Source of the DNA: Diplosphaera chodatii
Lineage: Eukaryota; Chlorophyta; Trebouxiophyceae; Prasiolales; Stichococcaceae
Direction: 5' to 3'
Length of the DNA: 64,000 nucleotides
Assembly: GCA_032358165.1 (NCBI GenBank)
Contig: JAALGY010000057.1
Coordinates: 992,001-1,056,000, forward strand
The notes beneath the pieces were generated by a model. That model was given only the letters and a program-made list of their open reading frames with translations, had not been told where the DNA came from and did no database searches. The first letter of the stretch is position 1, and each line of letters starts with the position of its first letter. Below, piece after piece: positions 19,872 to 32,217 of this stretch. The position numbers and the translations under genes were made by a program.

Positions 19872-22800
19872 CTACTGAGGGAGCTTTGGCGCGAGGTGGG
19901 TGTTGCTTTCTGCAGGTGCCGCCTTGGAGGGGCCGCTGGACGGCACGGCGGGCGCCGTCGGTGACAGCCCTGCAGTCAACCCCGTTGCGGCTGCGCCCAG
20001 CGGCGGCGCTGTGCCAGATGGCCTGCTGCCCGCACTCCTGGCGTGTTCCAACGGCGCCGATGCCCCCGCCGGCGGCGCGCTGTTGACGCTGCTGGCGCTG
20101 CCCGCCCGATGTAGGCCGCCATTGGCATGTGGCCGGCTGACCCTGCAGCCGGCAGCAGCAGAGGCTGTCTAGCATCGGCCGCGACTGGGGGCATTGCGAT
20201 GCCATGATGCACAGGGCATAACAAGATGAGGACGGGACTGAAGTAGCAGCAGGCATCATGAGTGGCACCACCGAGGGTGTGCGCTTGCCTGGGCTGCGAG
20301 GCGGCCTCGCTGCCGTCCGTCTCGCTGCCGGGGCCCTGGGCGGGGCGCGGGTGGGGCTGGAGCGGCGCGATGGGCGGCAGCCCCAGGGGCCCCCGCCCGT
20401 GGCGCTCCAGCACCGCCGCGCTCAGCGGCGGCAGCCCCGCCCCCGGCCCTAGCGACCCTGCAGCAGGTGCGTCGCTGCAGGGTGTGCACCATGCCTCCGA
20501 GCCACCTCCGTGCGGCAGCTCAGTGCACACTACCGTACCAGGGTCTCACGACCGCATTTCGGGTGCAAGGGCACTGCGGCGGCGCAGCAACAGCGCTGGC
20601 CGTGGAGCACAGTGTGTGGCAGTTGCGAGAGCGCTGCACTTGCCTGGCGGGGCGGCGAAGCTGCCGCGCTGCGGAGGCGAGGAGCCGTACAGCCCCAAGC
20701 CACTGGGGTCGCTGCCCTGAGTGGAGAGCGCGGGCGTCGACCCGGCCCGCAGGGCACCGCTGCCAAAGCCGTCCGATAGGTCCGTGTGCAGCGCCGCCTG
20801 TAGCATGCGGGCGATCCTCTTGGCTTGACATGAAGCCATGTTCACGATGGACTCCCCGGGCCCAAAGCCATCGTCTAGACCGCTACGCCTCAGTGAGACA
20901 GGATACCGTTCCACTGTTGCCTGCCACGTGGAGGATACACTGAGGCGTGCGGGCTTGCTGACTGCTGGCAGAGGTTGTGGCATCGTGGCGGGCACCTGGC
21001 GGGCGGGGGAGGCGGGCGGCAGCACGCAGAATACCGATATCGAAATGCGTTTGAAATCTGTCAGTGTCTAAATGTCGAACCCACCTGGCGGGCGGGGGAG
21101 GCGGGCGGCGTGCGGAGGGGCGGCGCCGACATGCGCTGCCGCAGGGCGTTGAAGCTGGCGGCGCCCGCCTTGGCCAGGGCCCGCGGGGAGCTGCCTGCCA
21201 CAGGCGACCTGCGGATATCATGCCACCGCGCTCGGGCTTGTGTGACAACATGCATTGGTGGCACATGCGACGCGCCTGCAGCTGCCTACAGCTGGCCCGA
21301 CTGAAGCAGCCCGTCAGCGGTCTCACAGCCCCATTGACATGGCGTGAGCACAGGAAGCTGTCAAGCGACAGTGTGCCATTGCTGCAATGTATGCAACATC
21401 CAACGACAATCTGCACAGCAACGCAGTGCTGGGTGCAACTGCGCACCGGCTGCCGGACATCGCTGCAAAGGGACCATTGGCGGGCACGCCCTCGCTGGCT
21501 GGGCTGGACGGCATGTGCTCTGGCGAGAAGGCGAACGGCCGCTCACACGCTGGCAGCTCGATGGCGCTCACCTGCCGGGCGCAGATGTTCGCTGTCATTG
21601 GGCAAGTGGTGCCAGCAGAGGCGAGCACGCTTCACGTGCATGATTGCATTGTCTGGCAGCTGTACGCCTATGACATTTCGGCAGACCTGCATGCCGGGCG
21701 GCAGGTGCTCGTTGGCCAGGCGGATGTCGCGATTGATCTGTGCTGCGTTCATCGCCCAGTCCACTGTGTCCATCGCATACCTGCATGTGTGGCGGTTCCA
21801 TGCCACGCCTGAGCTCTGCTGCACCTTGCTTGCATTCCAAAAAGGCTCCGAGAGGGGACAATGCACCCTATGTTGAATGTGCCTTTTTTGGCCCAAGCTT
21901 GCACACAGCAGACTGCGGGACATGTGGCAACTGCAGGTCTACAGCTTGTGCTCTCAATGTATGTGTGCTGGCGTCAACGCTCCGGGCCGGACACACCCAC
22001 CGGCAGCGCGCCCAGCGCAAGTCCTTGCAGGCCGCCACGCCAACGTGCTGCAGCCCCACCTTGTCCAGCAGGCCCATCGTGAATGCCTGCGCTCCACCTC
22101 GTACATATGGCCATGGCACTCATTCGTGCCCATCCACTGGCCAATTGGCTTGCCACGCGTGCATACTGCCACTCCGTGCTGCGCCTTGCAACGAATCGGC
22201 AGCGACTTTCGTGAGCAACAAGCACATCTTCACAACATGGCCAAGCTGGAGCGTCAAGGCGCCTGCCTGCACGGCCATGCCGACAAAGGTGCCGTGGGCG
22301 TAGATGCGCCGCTGGGCCCAGGCGGAGCGCAGCGCCACCTCATCGCCCCGCTTCTGCCGCAGGCTGGACACCGCCAGCCGCGTCGACGGCGCCACCTGCA
22401 AGCCACGCCAGCAGCTTGCTTGCGCGGACATGCGTCTGCACACAGGGTGCACTGTGGGATCGTTCTTAGTGCGGCAACCCTGGACACTTGAGGGAGCAGG
22501 TCTGCCCCAACACTTTGTCCGTCACCAGACGGCACCAGATGGCACGACGTCAGGTGTGGTCCCTGCGACCACCTCGTGGATGAAGCAGGCGGCGAGGCGG
22601 TTGGGGCTGCCGTCGCGCTCCGCCTGGCGCGCGAAGATGGTGGCCAGCGCCTCGGACACCAGCACATCCCCCTGCAAATCTCCAAGACCGCAGGTCTCTT
22701 CCACTCCAGATCGGCATTGCCAACCACCACAAGGAGCAACCCAATGCAGAGCAGCCCTGCTCAAAGACCCAGTGCCCCATTCCCTGCTGATTGCGGGGAT

Positions 22801-25800
22801 CTGACCAATCTCATCGATTATCAAGACCCTGAGGCAGGGTCCCACCTGGCCGTTGTCGCCCACAAACACGAAGACGGCCTCGGGGTACAGCGCGGCAAAC
22901 TCCTGGAAGCGTACCAGCTTCTTGCCCGCCAGCGCGGTGTAGAAGCTGGTCGCCGCGCTCGTCTGCTGCAGCTCGAACCTGCAAAACAACCAAAGCTGGG
23001 ATGCAGTTGTTGCGTCTGTTCAGCCTGTGTTGCTTCATGTGCGGCAGGCACATGTGTAGGCAGAAGCTGGGTTCAATAAGTTTGGTCTGCAGCTTGGGCA
23101 ACGTGCAGGAGGCACTGAACTGCTGCTGGTTGGTCAGTGCACTCGATGCAGAAGACATTTGAACATTTGACCCCTCTGCATTGGGGCCATTTCGCACAAG
23201 ACTGCTGCAAGCGAGCATAACCCACCATGCTGCCACGTTTCAGCAGAAGCATGGCATATATGCAGCGAGCTCACAGCAGTGTCAGCAGGGCGCTAATGGT
23301 TTCACTCCCAGAATGCAACATGATTCCTAGGCCCCATGTCAAGCTGAACACCTTACCCATGCTTGGGTTTCAGCCCGAAGGTGTAGTGCATCAGGGAGCG
23401 GGGCCCGCTGGAGATGGAGCCCAGCAGCAGCACCGGGCTGCAGTACAGCTCGCTGCGCCGGATCAGGGGGCTGAAGATGGCATTGTAGCTCATCGCCTCC
23501 GTGGTGCCCTGCACGGGGTTGCATGCTATCATGCTGACGGAGTCCAAACCTGCAGCACTTCAGCCCTGACGCGCAAGCGACTGCACAGACCCAAGCCAGC
23601 ACGGCCGCATGCAAGTCTCCAGAATCCTACCTCGTAGGACTCTGGGCGTGCTGAGAGGAAGACGAGGTTGGAGCCCGCCTGGTGCGGGCGCTTCTCCTCG
23701 TCTTTCTGCACGCCACGTACACCATGGCATTTCACATCCATTTATCTTGCAGGAAGCAAGTTGGTGGCCGAGGATGCTGTGCACTGCCAATCACGAGGCA
23801 GCACCACGATACAGCTCGGCAGCCACCTGCGCATGTCAGCGGTGTGTGCGAGGTGGGACGCACCTCGACCGGTTCTGTGGACTCGCCGCCCGGACGGCCG
23901 GCTGCAGGTGCTCCGCGCGGGGGCGCATGACCGACAGGTGCGCCAGCGGCGCGCTCAGCGTCTTGCCGGCCAGCCGCCGCGCCAGGTTGGCCACCGCCCT
24001 GGCGCCCGCCGCCGCGTCCCGCAGCGTCTCCTTGAACCCCGACCGCCCGCCCTCGTCATCTGCACGCGCGGCCGCCCCTCAAGTCGGCGGCGGTCGTCAG
24101 AACAGTGCGCCGGAATGGCGGCGTTGGCAGAGTGACACGCCGACCGACCCTGTTGACTCGCTGTAACCCACTGCCCACCCGAGTCGGCTGAGCTGCCGAA
24201 GTTCGCGCCGCCGCTGAGCACCTCCGCCACGTCGCTGCGGTCGGGCAGGTCCTTGAGGCCCAGGTCCTCCCCCGCCGCGGTGCCCAGCAGCCCGGAGCGC
24301 CCCGCGGTGGCGCTGGACCGCCGGCGCCCCAGGCTGAAGCTGCTGCCGCGCAGGCTGAAGCGGCCCGGCGGCTTGCTCCAGCCGGTGGTGCCTGCGGCGT
24401 GCCACACGGTTTGCCATCAACAGGCTGGGCCTTGGTAGCCCGGCACACAGGCGCTCCGTATGGTTCTGTGCCAAAAGCCGCTGCTGTCCAGGGCCAAGCT
24501 GCTCAGTCGGGCTGCCACACACGTTGTTACCTGGGCCTGGAACACAAAGTTGCATGTGCAACTTCCCCAACCATGATGCAGGGTGTACATGCACAGTCGA
24601 TGCCATGCTGATGATTGCGGCAGACATGGAACAGTGCCACGCAAGGAAACAGGGCACCAGACTCATCTGTAGTACCAGGCATGAACACATTCTGGCCAGG
24701 GCATGACCAGCTGTCACATCAAGCACTGCTCACCAAACCCGCCACTGTAGGAGGAACCCATGACGCTTTCGCTGCCGGAGGCATCGCCGCCATCTGAACC
24801 ACCCGCCAGGCTCTCGCCGTCCGCTGTCTCATTGTCTGCCGCGTCCGCCTCCACTGCCTACATGATGCAGGCAAACAGTGCGATGCGACGGAGGAGTCGT
24901 GTGCACAGCAACTGCGCATGATGCAGAAAACCCTCGTGATGATGTGCAGTTTGCATAGAGTACCTGAACTCGGAGCGCTTGGCAGATGTCCATCTCGCTG
25001 TAGAAGGCGAGCACGCCTGGGTAAATGCAGTGGCGGGGGTACGTGCGATCGCAACCCGCAGGGAACGACCCGCCGCTGCTCATCAGTGTGTCATCGATGT
25101 CTGATACAATCTTCAGCATCACACCTGCACATGCCACTTGAAGCCCACTTCCCATTTGGAAAGCAGCCACGACAGGGAAGGTACCATGCCGAACGTCACC
25201 TGTGTTTGACGGTGGCAAATGCGGGCCAGCAGGGATGCAGGGTGCACCTGGAGGCGGCAGCTGGTCGTGCGGGCTGCGGCGTTGATACTCCAGGCGGGCT
25301 CGGCACCCCTCCGCAGCCACATGCTGCAATGCATCCACCTGGGTAGGACCACCATAACGTTGGTGCACAATGAATGACCCCTGTGTCTCCTGCTGCTGCA
25401 GGCACGCCATCACAACACCCACACACCGCTGTATGGGTTGGCCTGGCAAAAAAAAAAAAAAAGGCACCTGGTTGCGGCCTTGCAAGTCGTTGTAGAAGAG
25501 CTTGTAGGTGATGTGGTAGTCCCCGCCGTCATCGATCATGCCCTACATTCAATGATCCACGTTCAGACACGGGCACAAACCCCTTCTATCCACCGAACGT
25601 GCGCTGCACCTGAGGCCACCCTCTGCACATTGTTGCTCACCTTCAGCGTGGTGAGGTCTGAGCTGTAGGTGTTCAGCAGGATGTTGAGCGCAAAGTGCTG
25701 GCGCTCCGGCCGGTTGCGCATGCCGACCTTCATCAGGCCATCCATCAGGGCAGCTCTGTGGGTTGCCATGACACCTATTTGGTTCACCCCTTCAGATGCA

Positions 25801-27133
25801 TTTTCGACTTTAGATGCTGCGCATGACGAGCAACACCTCCACGTACCATGCACTATGCACAGCATCCCACCTGGCCACGAGGGTGAGCTCGTGCAGGCGG
25901 TGCTCGGGGGCGGTTAGCATGTCCATGGTCTCCACCTTGGCGACCTCCACCAGCGCCGCGCAGTTGACAGTGCACAGTATGAAGTTCAGCTCCTCCTCAT
26001 CCGCGCTGTTCAGCACCTGCCAGCATCAGTTGACGTATGCTTGTGGATCGCCAGCGCATCCCATGATCAGGAAACCAGGTTTTGCGCATGCTGCATCCTG
26101 CGTATTGATCGCTGGGGTCGCCTGCGCAAGCAGTGCAAGATGGTATGCAAGCACGCTCACATCGTGCAGCGCCTCAAGCCGCCTGGCGCGGACGTTCATG
26201 GCGCGCGCAATCATTTGCGCCAGTCCCACTGTTGCCCCCAGCCCGCTGGTGATCTGGTTGATCAATGTGCTGATGTAGTCCGCCTTGCCAATCCCCTCTG
26301 GTGTGCCTGCATCCACCGTGCGACAATGCTCACCACCTGGACCCACTGCTGGCCTGCATGCACCCAGTTGCATGCATGAGCTACTGTGCCAGCCTACCAT
26401 TGGGTCGCTTGATGCGGGCTGAGAACGGCACCATGTAGTAGCGCCGCTGAATCCTGTCCTCAAGGACAGAGGCAATGACGATCTGCACCGCACATCCCGC
26501 ACAGCGCTTGGCTTCAGTGCGCGCAACATTATGAGGGATGGCACATGCACAAGCCTGGTCTCATCATAGAGACAGTGGGTGGCGCGTCCAACGCCTTACC
26601 CCTGCGCATACGACCATGCCAAAGTCCCACAGTGACGAGCCGAAGTCCAGCGCCTGCAGAAAGCTGATGGCCCAGAAGAGCAGCCCAGTGGATGCCGCAG
26701 CCCAGATGCCGCGCCGCAGCGTCCGGCTGCATGCGAGACATTTCTCATGGGCCAAGAGCATCTGCAGTTATGAGCATCCTGATGCCCGATGCTGCAGCGG
26801 CATGCAGGTCAGGCTTGCTGCCTGAAGTGGGACACTCTGAGCGTACCTGAAATGCAGCTTCGTCCGACCCAGTGAAAGAAACACCAGCACGAAGAGGATG
26901 CAGCAAAACAGGAAGTACACCGAGCCGAGGGTGTCCCGCAGATGCGGCCCCGTCGCTGCAGAGTGCTGCACAGCCGCATGTCCGTATGCTGCCATTGGCA
27001 GCTGCTCAGGGGCCTGGAGTGCCAGGTAAGCGCCTGCTTCAAATGGCTGCGCCATTTCTGCATTGCCGGGGTTCAGCAACATAGGGACGCTGCTGCCGTT
27101 GGCATCATCTGCCGGGCTGCCCTCCGCACTCAT
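19872..27133 (-). CDS. APP1-like phosphatidate phosphatase (DUF2183) with N-terminal membrane anchor
   Basis: At least 24 exons: 27133-26847, 26726-26600, 26482-26398, 26306-26161, 26016-25871, 25755-25641, 25542-25468, 25338-25248, 25124-24964, 24857-24734, 24391-24179, 24059-23864, 23705-23631, 23508-23357, 22978-22846, 22671-22573, 22395-22234, 22086-22001, 21780-21687, 21571-21447, 21208-21085, 20995-20640, 20474-20289, 20142-19872. The product is about 1,210 residues. Two hydrophobic segments lie in exons 1-2 (FLFCCILFVLVFLSL and GLLFWAISFLQAL). The DUF2183 catalytic motif DIDDTL is in exon 9, followed by NLVFLSARPESYE, LLLGSISSGPRSL and VFVGDNGQGDV, all typical of APP1, the actin-patch Mg-dependent phosphatidate phosphatase. 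The tail is Ser/Pro-rich. The link between the exons ending at 23864 and starting at 23705 has a phase mismatch, so a small exon of 3n+1 bases or another donor is missing. The final intron appears to use a GC donor. Confidence 0.82.
20993..21109. repeat. 28-bp direct repeats flanking an 89-bp intron
   Basis: Perfect copies at 20993-21020 and 21082-21109, offset 89 bp. They span both splice junctions of the intron 20996-21084 of the APP1-like gene (minus strand). Confidence 0.92.
25448..25462 (-). repeat. Homopolymer A tract (T on the coding strand) in an intron
   Basis: A run of about 15 A on the plus strand lies just inside the 5' end of an intron of the APP1-like gene (donor next to 25467). 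It is a likely length-variable and sequencing-error-prone site. Confidence 0.85.
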
Positions 27134-27663
27134 TGTTGTTGTGGAGCTGATCTCAAATCCAGCTGCCGGTGCTGCCAATCTGCTCCCGATGATACATCCA
27201 ACATGTCGGAGATCCTGCCTCAAACAGGAACTACCACGCGTGCATGACAGTTTGTTGTATGGATCAGCCGCTTGTGCGTCACCAAGCAAGATGAATCATC
27301 AAGCAAAATCTCGCCTACTTGATATCAGCCTGAACAAGACCCCTGAATATGCCTGCAACCATGCACCGTTCAAATGCACATTGGACATTCAAATGGCCTG
27401 ACACCAAGCCAAGCCGAGTCTGACAACTATAACTGCAGAGCCGAATGATTTTCTTCCAGCGAATGAAGGGCGCGATTCGCACCGCTTGCACTGAGGCAGG
27501 CTTGGGAATTGTACCGTTTAGGGTTTTCTGCCAGGGTGGAGTGACGTCAGCATGACCACCAGATACAGAAGATAAGCAATGCAGGTGCACTTGCGCAAGA
27601 AACGGCCGTTCTCCATCACGCGTATGCAGCACTGCAACGTGTTGGAACGCAATGAACGCCTCC
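27134..27663. promoter_or_regulatory. Divergent intergenic region
   Basis: Contains the upstream regions of the APP1-like gene (-) and DVR (+). No other gene seen. Confidence 0.45.
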
Positions 27664-29816
27664 ATGCGCGCCAGCAGCGCCAACTGCGCATTTAGCAAAG
27701 CTGAGTGCAGAAGGTGTCTTGCACAGCAGCCAGTCACTGCAAGGCAAGGCAGCCAGAACGGGGCAGCATGCAGCGGACAGTCGCCACTCCATCAGCAACG
27801 CAGATGTTTCTTGCAGGTTTGAAGCTGCACGTCACCTTGATTTCGGCTGCATGTTTTGATGAGCACCATGTTGTTCATGCAGCCATCGATCGAGGCATCT
27901 CTGACACGTCCTATGTAATTCAATGTGACAGGGTCAACAGGTCGCCCAACGTGTGCGGCGGGCGCGTGTTCAGCAGTCACAGGCAGCCCCAGCAGTGGCT
28001 GCATCGGGGGAAGATTGGCGGCAAAGGGATCCCAAAGACGTTCGGGTGCTCGTCGTTGGACCGACCGGCTACATTGGCAAGTTCGTGACACGGGAGCTGG
28101 TGAAGCGTGGGTACAACACTGTCGCGCTTGCGCGCGAGCGCAGCGGCATCAAGGGCAAGTTTGGGCCGGACGACACCCGCAAGGTTCGGCGTGTCCCACG
28201 CCACCTGCAGTGCATGCTGTGATGGTGTCGACGCTGGTGGCAATCACGGACGCAACCGTTTTTGCGTCCGTATGCAACGTCATGTCTCCATGTCCTAGGA
28301 GCTGGAGGGCGCAGACGTGCGCTTTGGCGATGTCTCAGACCCCAGCAAACTGGCGACAACAGCCTTCAGCGAGCCGGTCGACGTGGTGGTGTCGTGCCTG
28401 GCCAGCCGCACAGGCGGCAAGGTGATCCAGTGCTGCCTGTTTGACCTGCTGTCCAAATGCATGGAAGGGGATAGCTCAGTCTTGGGAGACCCAGGAGTAG
28501 CCTCGAACCTTGGCTCATCTGGCTGCGACGCAGAAAGACTCTTGGGACATAGACTATCAGGCGACCATGAACACGCTCGAGGCGGCGCGTGCGGCAGGCG
28601 TCAAGCACTTTGTGCTGCTATCAGCCATCTGCGTCCAGAAACCGCTGCTGGAATTCCAGCGTGCAAAGCTGAAGTTTGAGGCCGCACTGCAGGTGAGGGT
28701 TGCATGCATTTGCAGCCGCCTGGGGCATTTCCCTGCGGCGAAGAAGCACTCCGCATGTTGCAAACGAGATACATGCAAGCTGACAGCCACCCCACCGTCA
28801 TTCATAACCAACTGATTGCTCGAGTGTCGCAGGATGCCGGCGACATCTCCTACAGCATTGTGCGGCCCACAGCATTTTTCAAGTCCCTTGCTGGCCAGGT
28901 GCTGCATCTCATCAGCGATAGAACTCGAGCGTGAAGCAGAAGCATGATCATTAGACCAAGGGTGATATCATGTACGCCACTGACGCGAGCCGCTGTGTCA
29001 TGCTGCACCGTAGGTGCAGCTGGTCAAGGACGGCAAGCCGTATGTCATGTTCGGCGACGGCAAGCTTGCGGCGTGCAAGCCCATCAGCGAGTCAGACCTG
29101 GCAGCCTTTATAGTGGACTGCGTGCAGCAGGAGGACCGCATCAACAAGGTCCTGCCGATTGGTGGTAAGCGGAGGATGCTGATGCTGATGTATGCGCTCT
29201 ACGAAGGAAAAGATGTCGATGTCAGTACGCATCGTACAGCGTCGCCAGTCAGCTGCTTTCGGTCCACATGGCCGGCCTTTGATTCTCGGTGTTTGAGCAG
29301 GCCCTGGCAAGGCGTACACAGCAAAGGAGCAGGCAGAGATGCTGTTCCGCATCACGGGGCGGGACCCCAAGTTTTTCAGCGTGCCCGTCGCCCTGATGGA
29401 CTTCATCATTGGCACCATGGAGGTCATCGGCAAGGTCATCCCACCTGTCGGGGTACGACCCGCAAAACCTTCCCCCCTCTCATGCGTAAAAGCTGCTGCA
29501 TGCAGTTTAAGAGTGTGCTGCTGAGAAGCATCTTCAAGTGAAGGGCTGACTATATACGTTACTGGAAACTTGTCATGGACATAGATACATCCGTGGACCG
29601 TGGTTGCAATTCGTGACTACACAGGAGTCAGCAGAGTTTGGCCGGATCGGCAAGTACTACGCAACAGAGAGCATGCTGGTGTGGGACGAAGGGTCGCAGG
29701 CATACGATGCGGACGCCACCCCATCATATGGCCGCGACACGCTCGAGGCTTTCTTTGACAAGGCAGTGAAGGAGGGGTTGGCCGGCCAGGAGCTGGGCGA
29801 TGCCGCCGTATTCTGA
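27664..29816 (+). CDS. DVR: Divinyl chlorophyllide a 8-vinyl-reductase, chloroplastic
   Basis: Eight exons give 415 residues: 27664-27816, 27932-28183, 28299-28421, 28534-28692, 28833-28898, 29014-29164, 29301-29452, 29625-29816. The first about 75 residues are Ser/Ala/Gln/Arg-rich and poor in acids, like a chloroplast transit peptide. Next comes an NmrA-type Rossmann fold with [13 protein letters not shown] (88-100) for NADPH. Downstream blocks [48 protein letters not shown] and [15 protein letters not shown] match plant and algal DVR. The enzyme reduces the 8-vinyl group of divinyl (proto)chlorophyllide to ethyl in chlorophyll synthesis. The start was chosen because this frame joins in phase 0 to exon 2 and gives a good transit peptide; an overlapping ATG frame does not join. 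Confidence 0.94.
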
Positions 29817-30388
29817 GCCCGAAGCAACTGAGTTGGGCACGCGATGATGCTCAGCTGGCTGCAGGAGCTGCAGCAAGATCAGTCAGGAGATCATGCATTC
29901 ACGCCAGCCTGTCAATTGATGCATCTAGCTGTGCAGCGTGTGCGTTTGCTGTCATACCGATTCACTGGCTGAACATGGAAGACGTTGTCAGGGATAGCCA
30001 GATGCAGCGGAAAGGACCATGCAAACGAACTCCCAGCAGGATCGTCGGGGCACAATACCTTTCGCCTGATGATGCATTAATGCCTATCGAGCCACATGAC
30101 CGCTTGACCGGCATGACCGCGCCTATACCCTGTTCTGGCACGGCTGGACGGCGATCATGTTGCTGGATGTGAGCCTGGGATGCGGCCTCTTCGCGGCAAG
30201 CTCCGCCCCTGTTGAACGGGGCATTCGAAGCATAACGGTGTCCGAAGCCGATCCAGGGCGTCGCAGGCCTTTATGCGATAGTGCAAGCAGCCTCGAGGGA
30301 CCTGAACGAGCAGCCGACATCTGCTCGGCATGCGGTCGGACTGACAGCGGGGCCCGGCCTCCGCGCAGAGTCGTCGATCCAGCTGGCC
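29817..30388. other. Intergenic, upstream of LARP1
   Basis: Tandem spacer between the DVR stop and the LARP1 start, expected to hold the DVR 3' UTR and LARP1 promoter/5' UTR. The frame upstream of the LARP1 ATG stays open for about 35 codons, so an earlier start is possible. Confidence 0.5.
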
Positions 30389-32184
30389 ATGTCGGAGGCG
30401 GTGAAGGCCTCCGCGGAGGCGGAGGCGCAGCCCCCAGCCGAGGCGCCAACCGTGGGAACCGGTGCAGCCGAGGGCTCGAACAGCGCGCAGGCGGCTGCCC
30501 AGAGTCAAAAGGACGCAGATATCACTGCGAAGGTGCGCAAGCGGTGCTGCCGCATCTCGAACGAGGTCCTTTGAGGGACAGTAGAGCTGCCAGGAATGCA
30601 CAGATGCAAGCCGTCGCAACATGGTCGCTCGCTGGGCAGCTTCCGGAATGCTGTGCAGCCTCTTGCAATGGGCTATTTGCATCAGATGCCGCTTCATTGA
30701 CACTGTCGGCACGGTGGCCAGACGTCCTCTTTGCGCTGGCTATCTGACACAGCGCGCGCCTGTCTGTCCTGCAGCCTGTGGCGCAGCAAGCGCCGGCGCC
30801 GAAGCCGCTGACGTCTCCGTGGGCGAGCGTCGTCAAGGCGACGGGAGCCAGGGACACGTCAGTGCAGGGCGGCAGCCCGGTTTCAGCAGCCAGCAATGCC
30901 AGCTTTGGCAGCGGCCGTTCTGGGGGCGCTGCCCCGGCCACTGGCACAGCGAGACGGCCACAGCAGCACAGCCAGGGCGCGGCGTCTTCGGAGGGCAGCC
31001 GCAAGTCTGGCGACGCACCTGCAGAGCCGGCGTCTGGCGCCGACCGGCTGGTGACTCAAAGGTCCCAGTCAGCCTTGGAGGGGCCAGCGGCGGCGCAGGA
31101 GCCTGCAGCCCCGTCAGCAACCAAGCCCGCTTCAGGAGGGCAGGACAGTGCACAGCAGCCGCAGCCGCAACCGCAGCCGCAACAACAACAACAACAACAG
31201 CAACAGCAGGCGCAGCAGCAGGCAGCGCCGAGCAAGCCGGCATGGCGCCAGGTGCCCTGGCAACCATGATCAGCAACATACGTTACTCAAACTGCAATTC
31301 GTGTATATGCCCTGCCTCCCTGCATTGAACCCAGTCCTGATGTTTGCAGCCTGTGCGGCCGTCGCCTGTGCCACTGGGCGGTGCGGCTGGTGCCACACAA
31401 GCCTGGCCGTCCCTCGGGGATGCCGCTGTGCAGCCGCGCAAACGGGGCGCTGTCCCGTCACCACCTGCATCCGCTGCCAGTGATGAGGTCTGGCCACCCG
31501 TCTCGAGCATCAGTTGATCGTCGTCGTCATCATCATGTCATTGTCATGCACAGCGTCCAGCGCAATTGCTACTGCATGAATGCAGCCTAGCCGCCATGTT
31601 CATGTTCGTGATGGGTGTGACTATGTGCTCGCATGTGTGGACACTTGGCTGACGCGTAACATGTTGCGCATGCAGGCGGCTGCTGCGCCGTCGACAGTCA
31701 GGAGCTCCAGCGACAAGCGCCCGGACCGGCGGCAGGACGAACCGTCCGGCGCAAGCGTGCGCAGCAGCAGCGGCGGGGCCGGCGGTGCGCCCAGCCAGGG
31801 AACCACCGCCGTTGCCACAGCCCCCCGCACGGCGCCCGCCATCGGCCGGCCCCTGTCAGACCCAGGCTCGATGCAGGCGCAGCAGGGGCCGGACTCCCTG
31901 CGAAACTCGTCCAGCGACCGGCCCGGGCAGCAGCGGCAGCCCGGCAGCGCGCGCGAGGGCAGCGGCAGCGGCAGCGGCAGCCGGAGTCGCGGCGGCAAGC
32001 GCGGCGGCGGCGGCGGCCAGGGCGCTGATGCGGGGAGCTGGCATGCCGGCGGCGGCAGTGGCGGCGGCGGCAGCGGCCCCAGCGGCCGGGGCCGTGGCGG
32101 GCGCGGCAGGAATGGCAACGGTGATCGCGGGGCCGCCCGCGGGAGCCAGGGGCACTTCCCTGGCGGCCAGCAGCTCCCGCTGGG

Positions 32185-32217
<33 letters not shown>

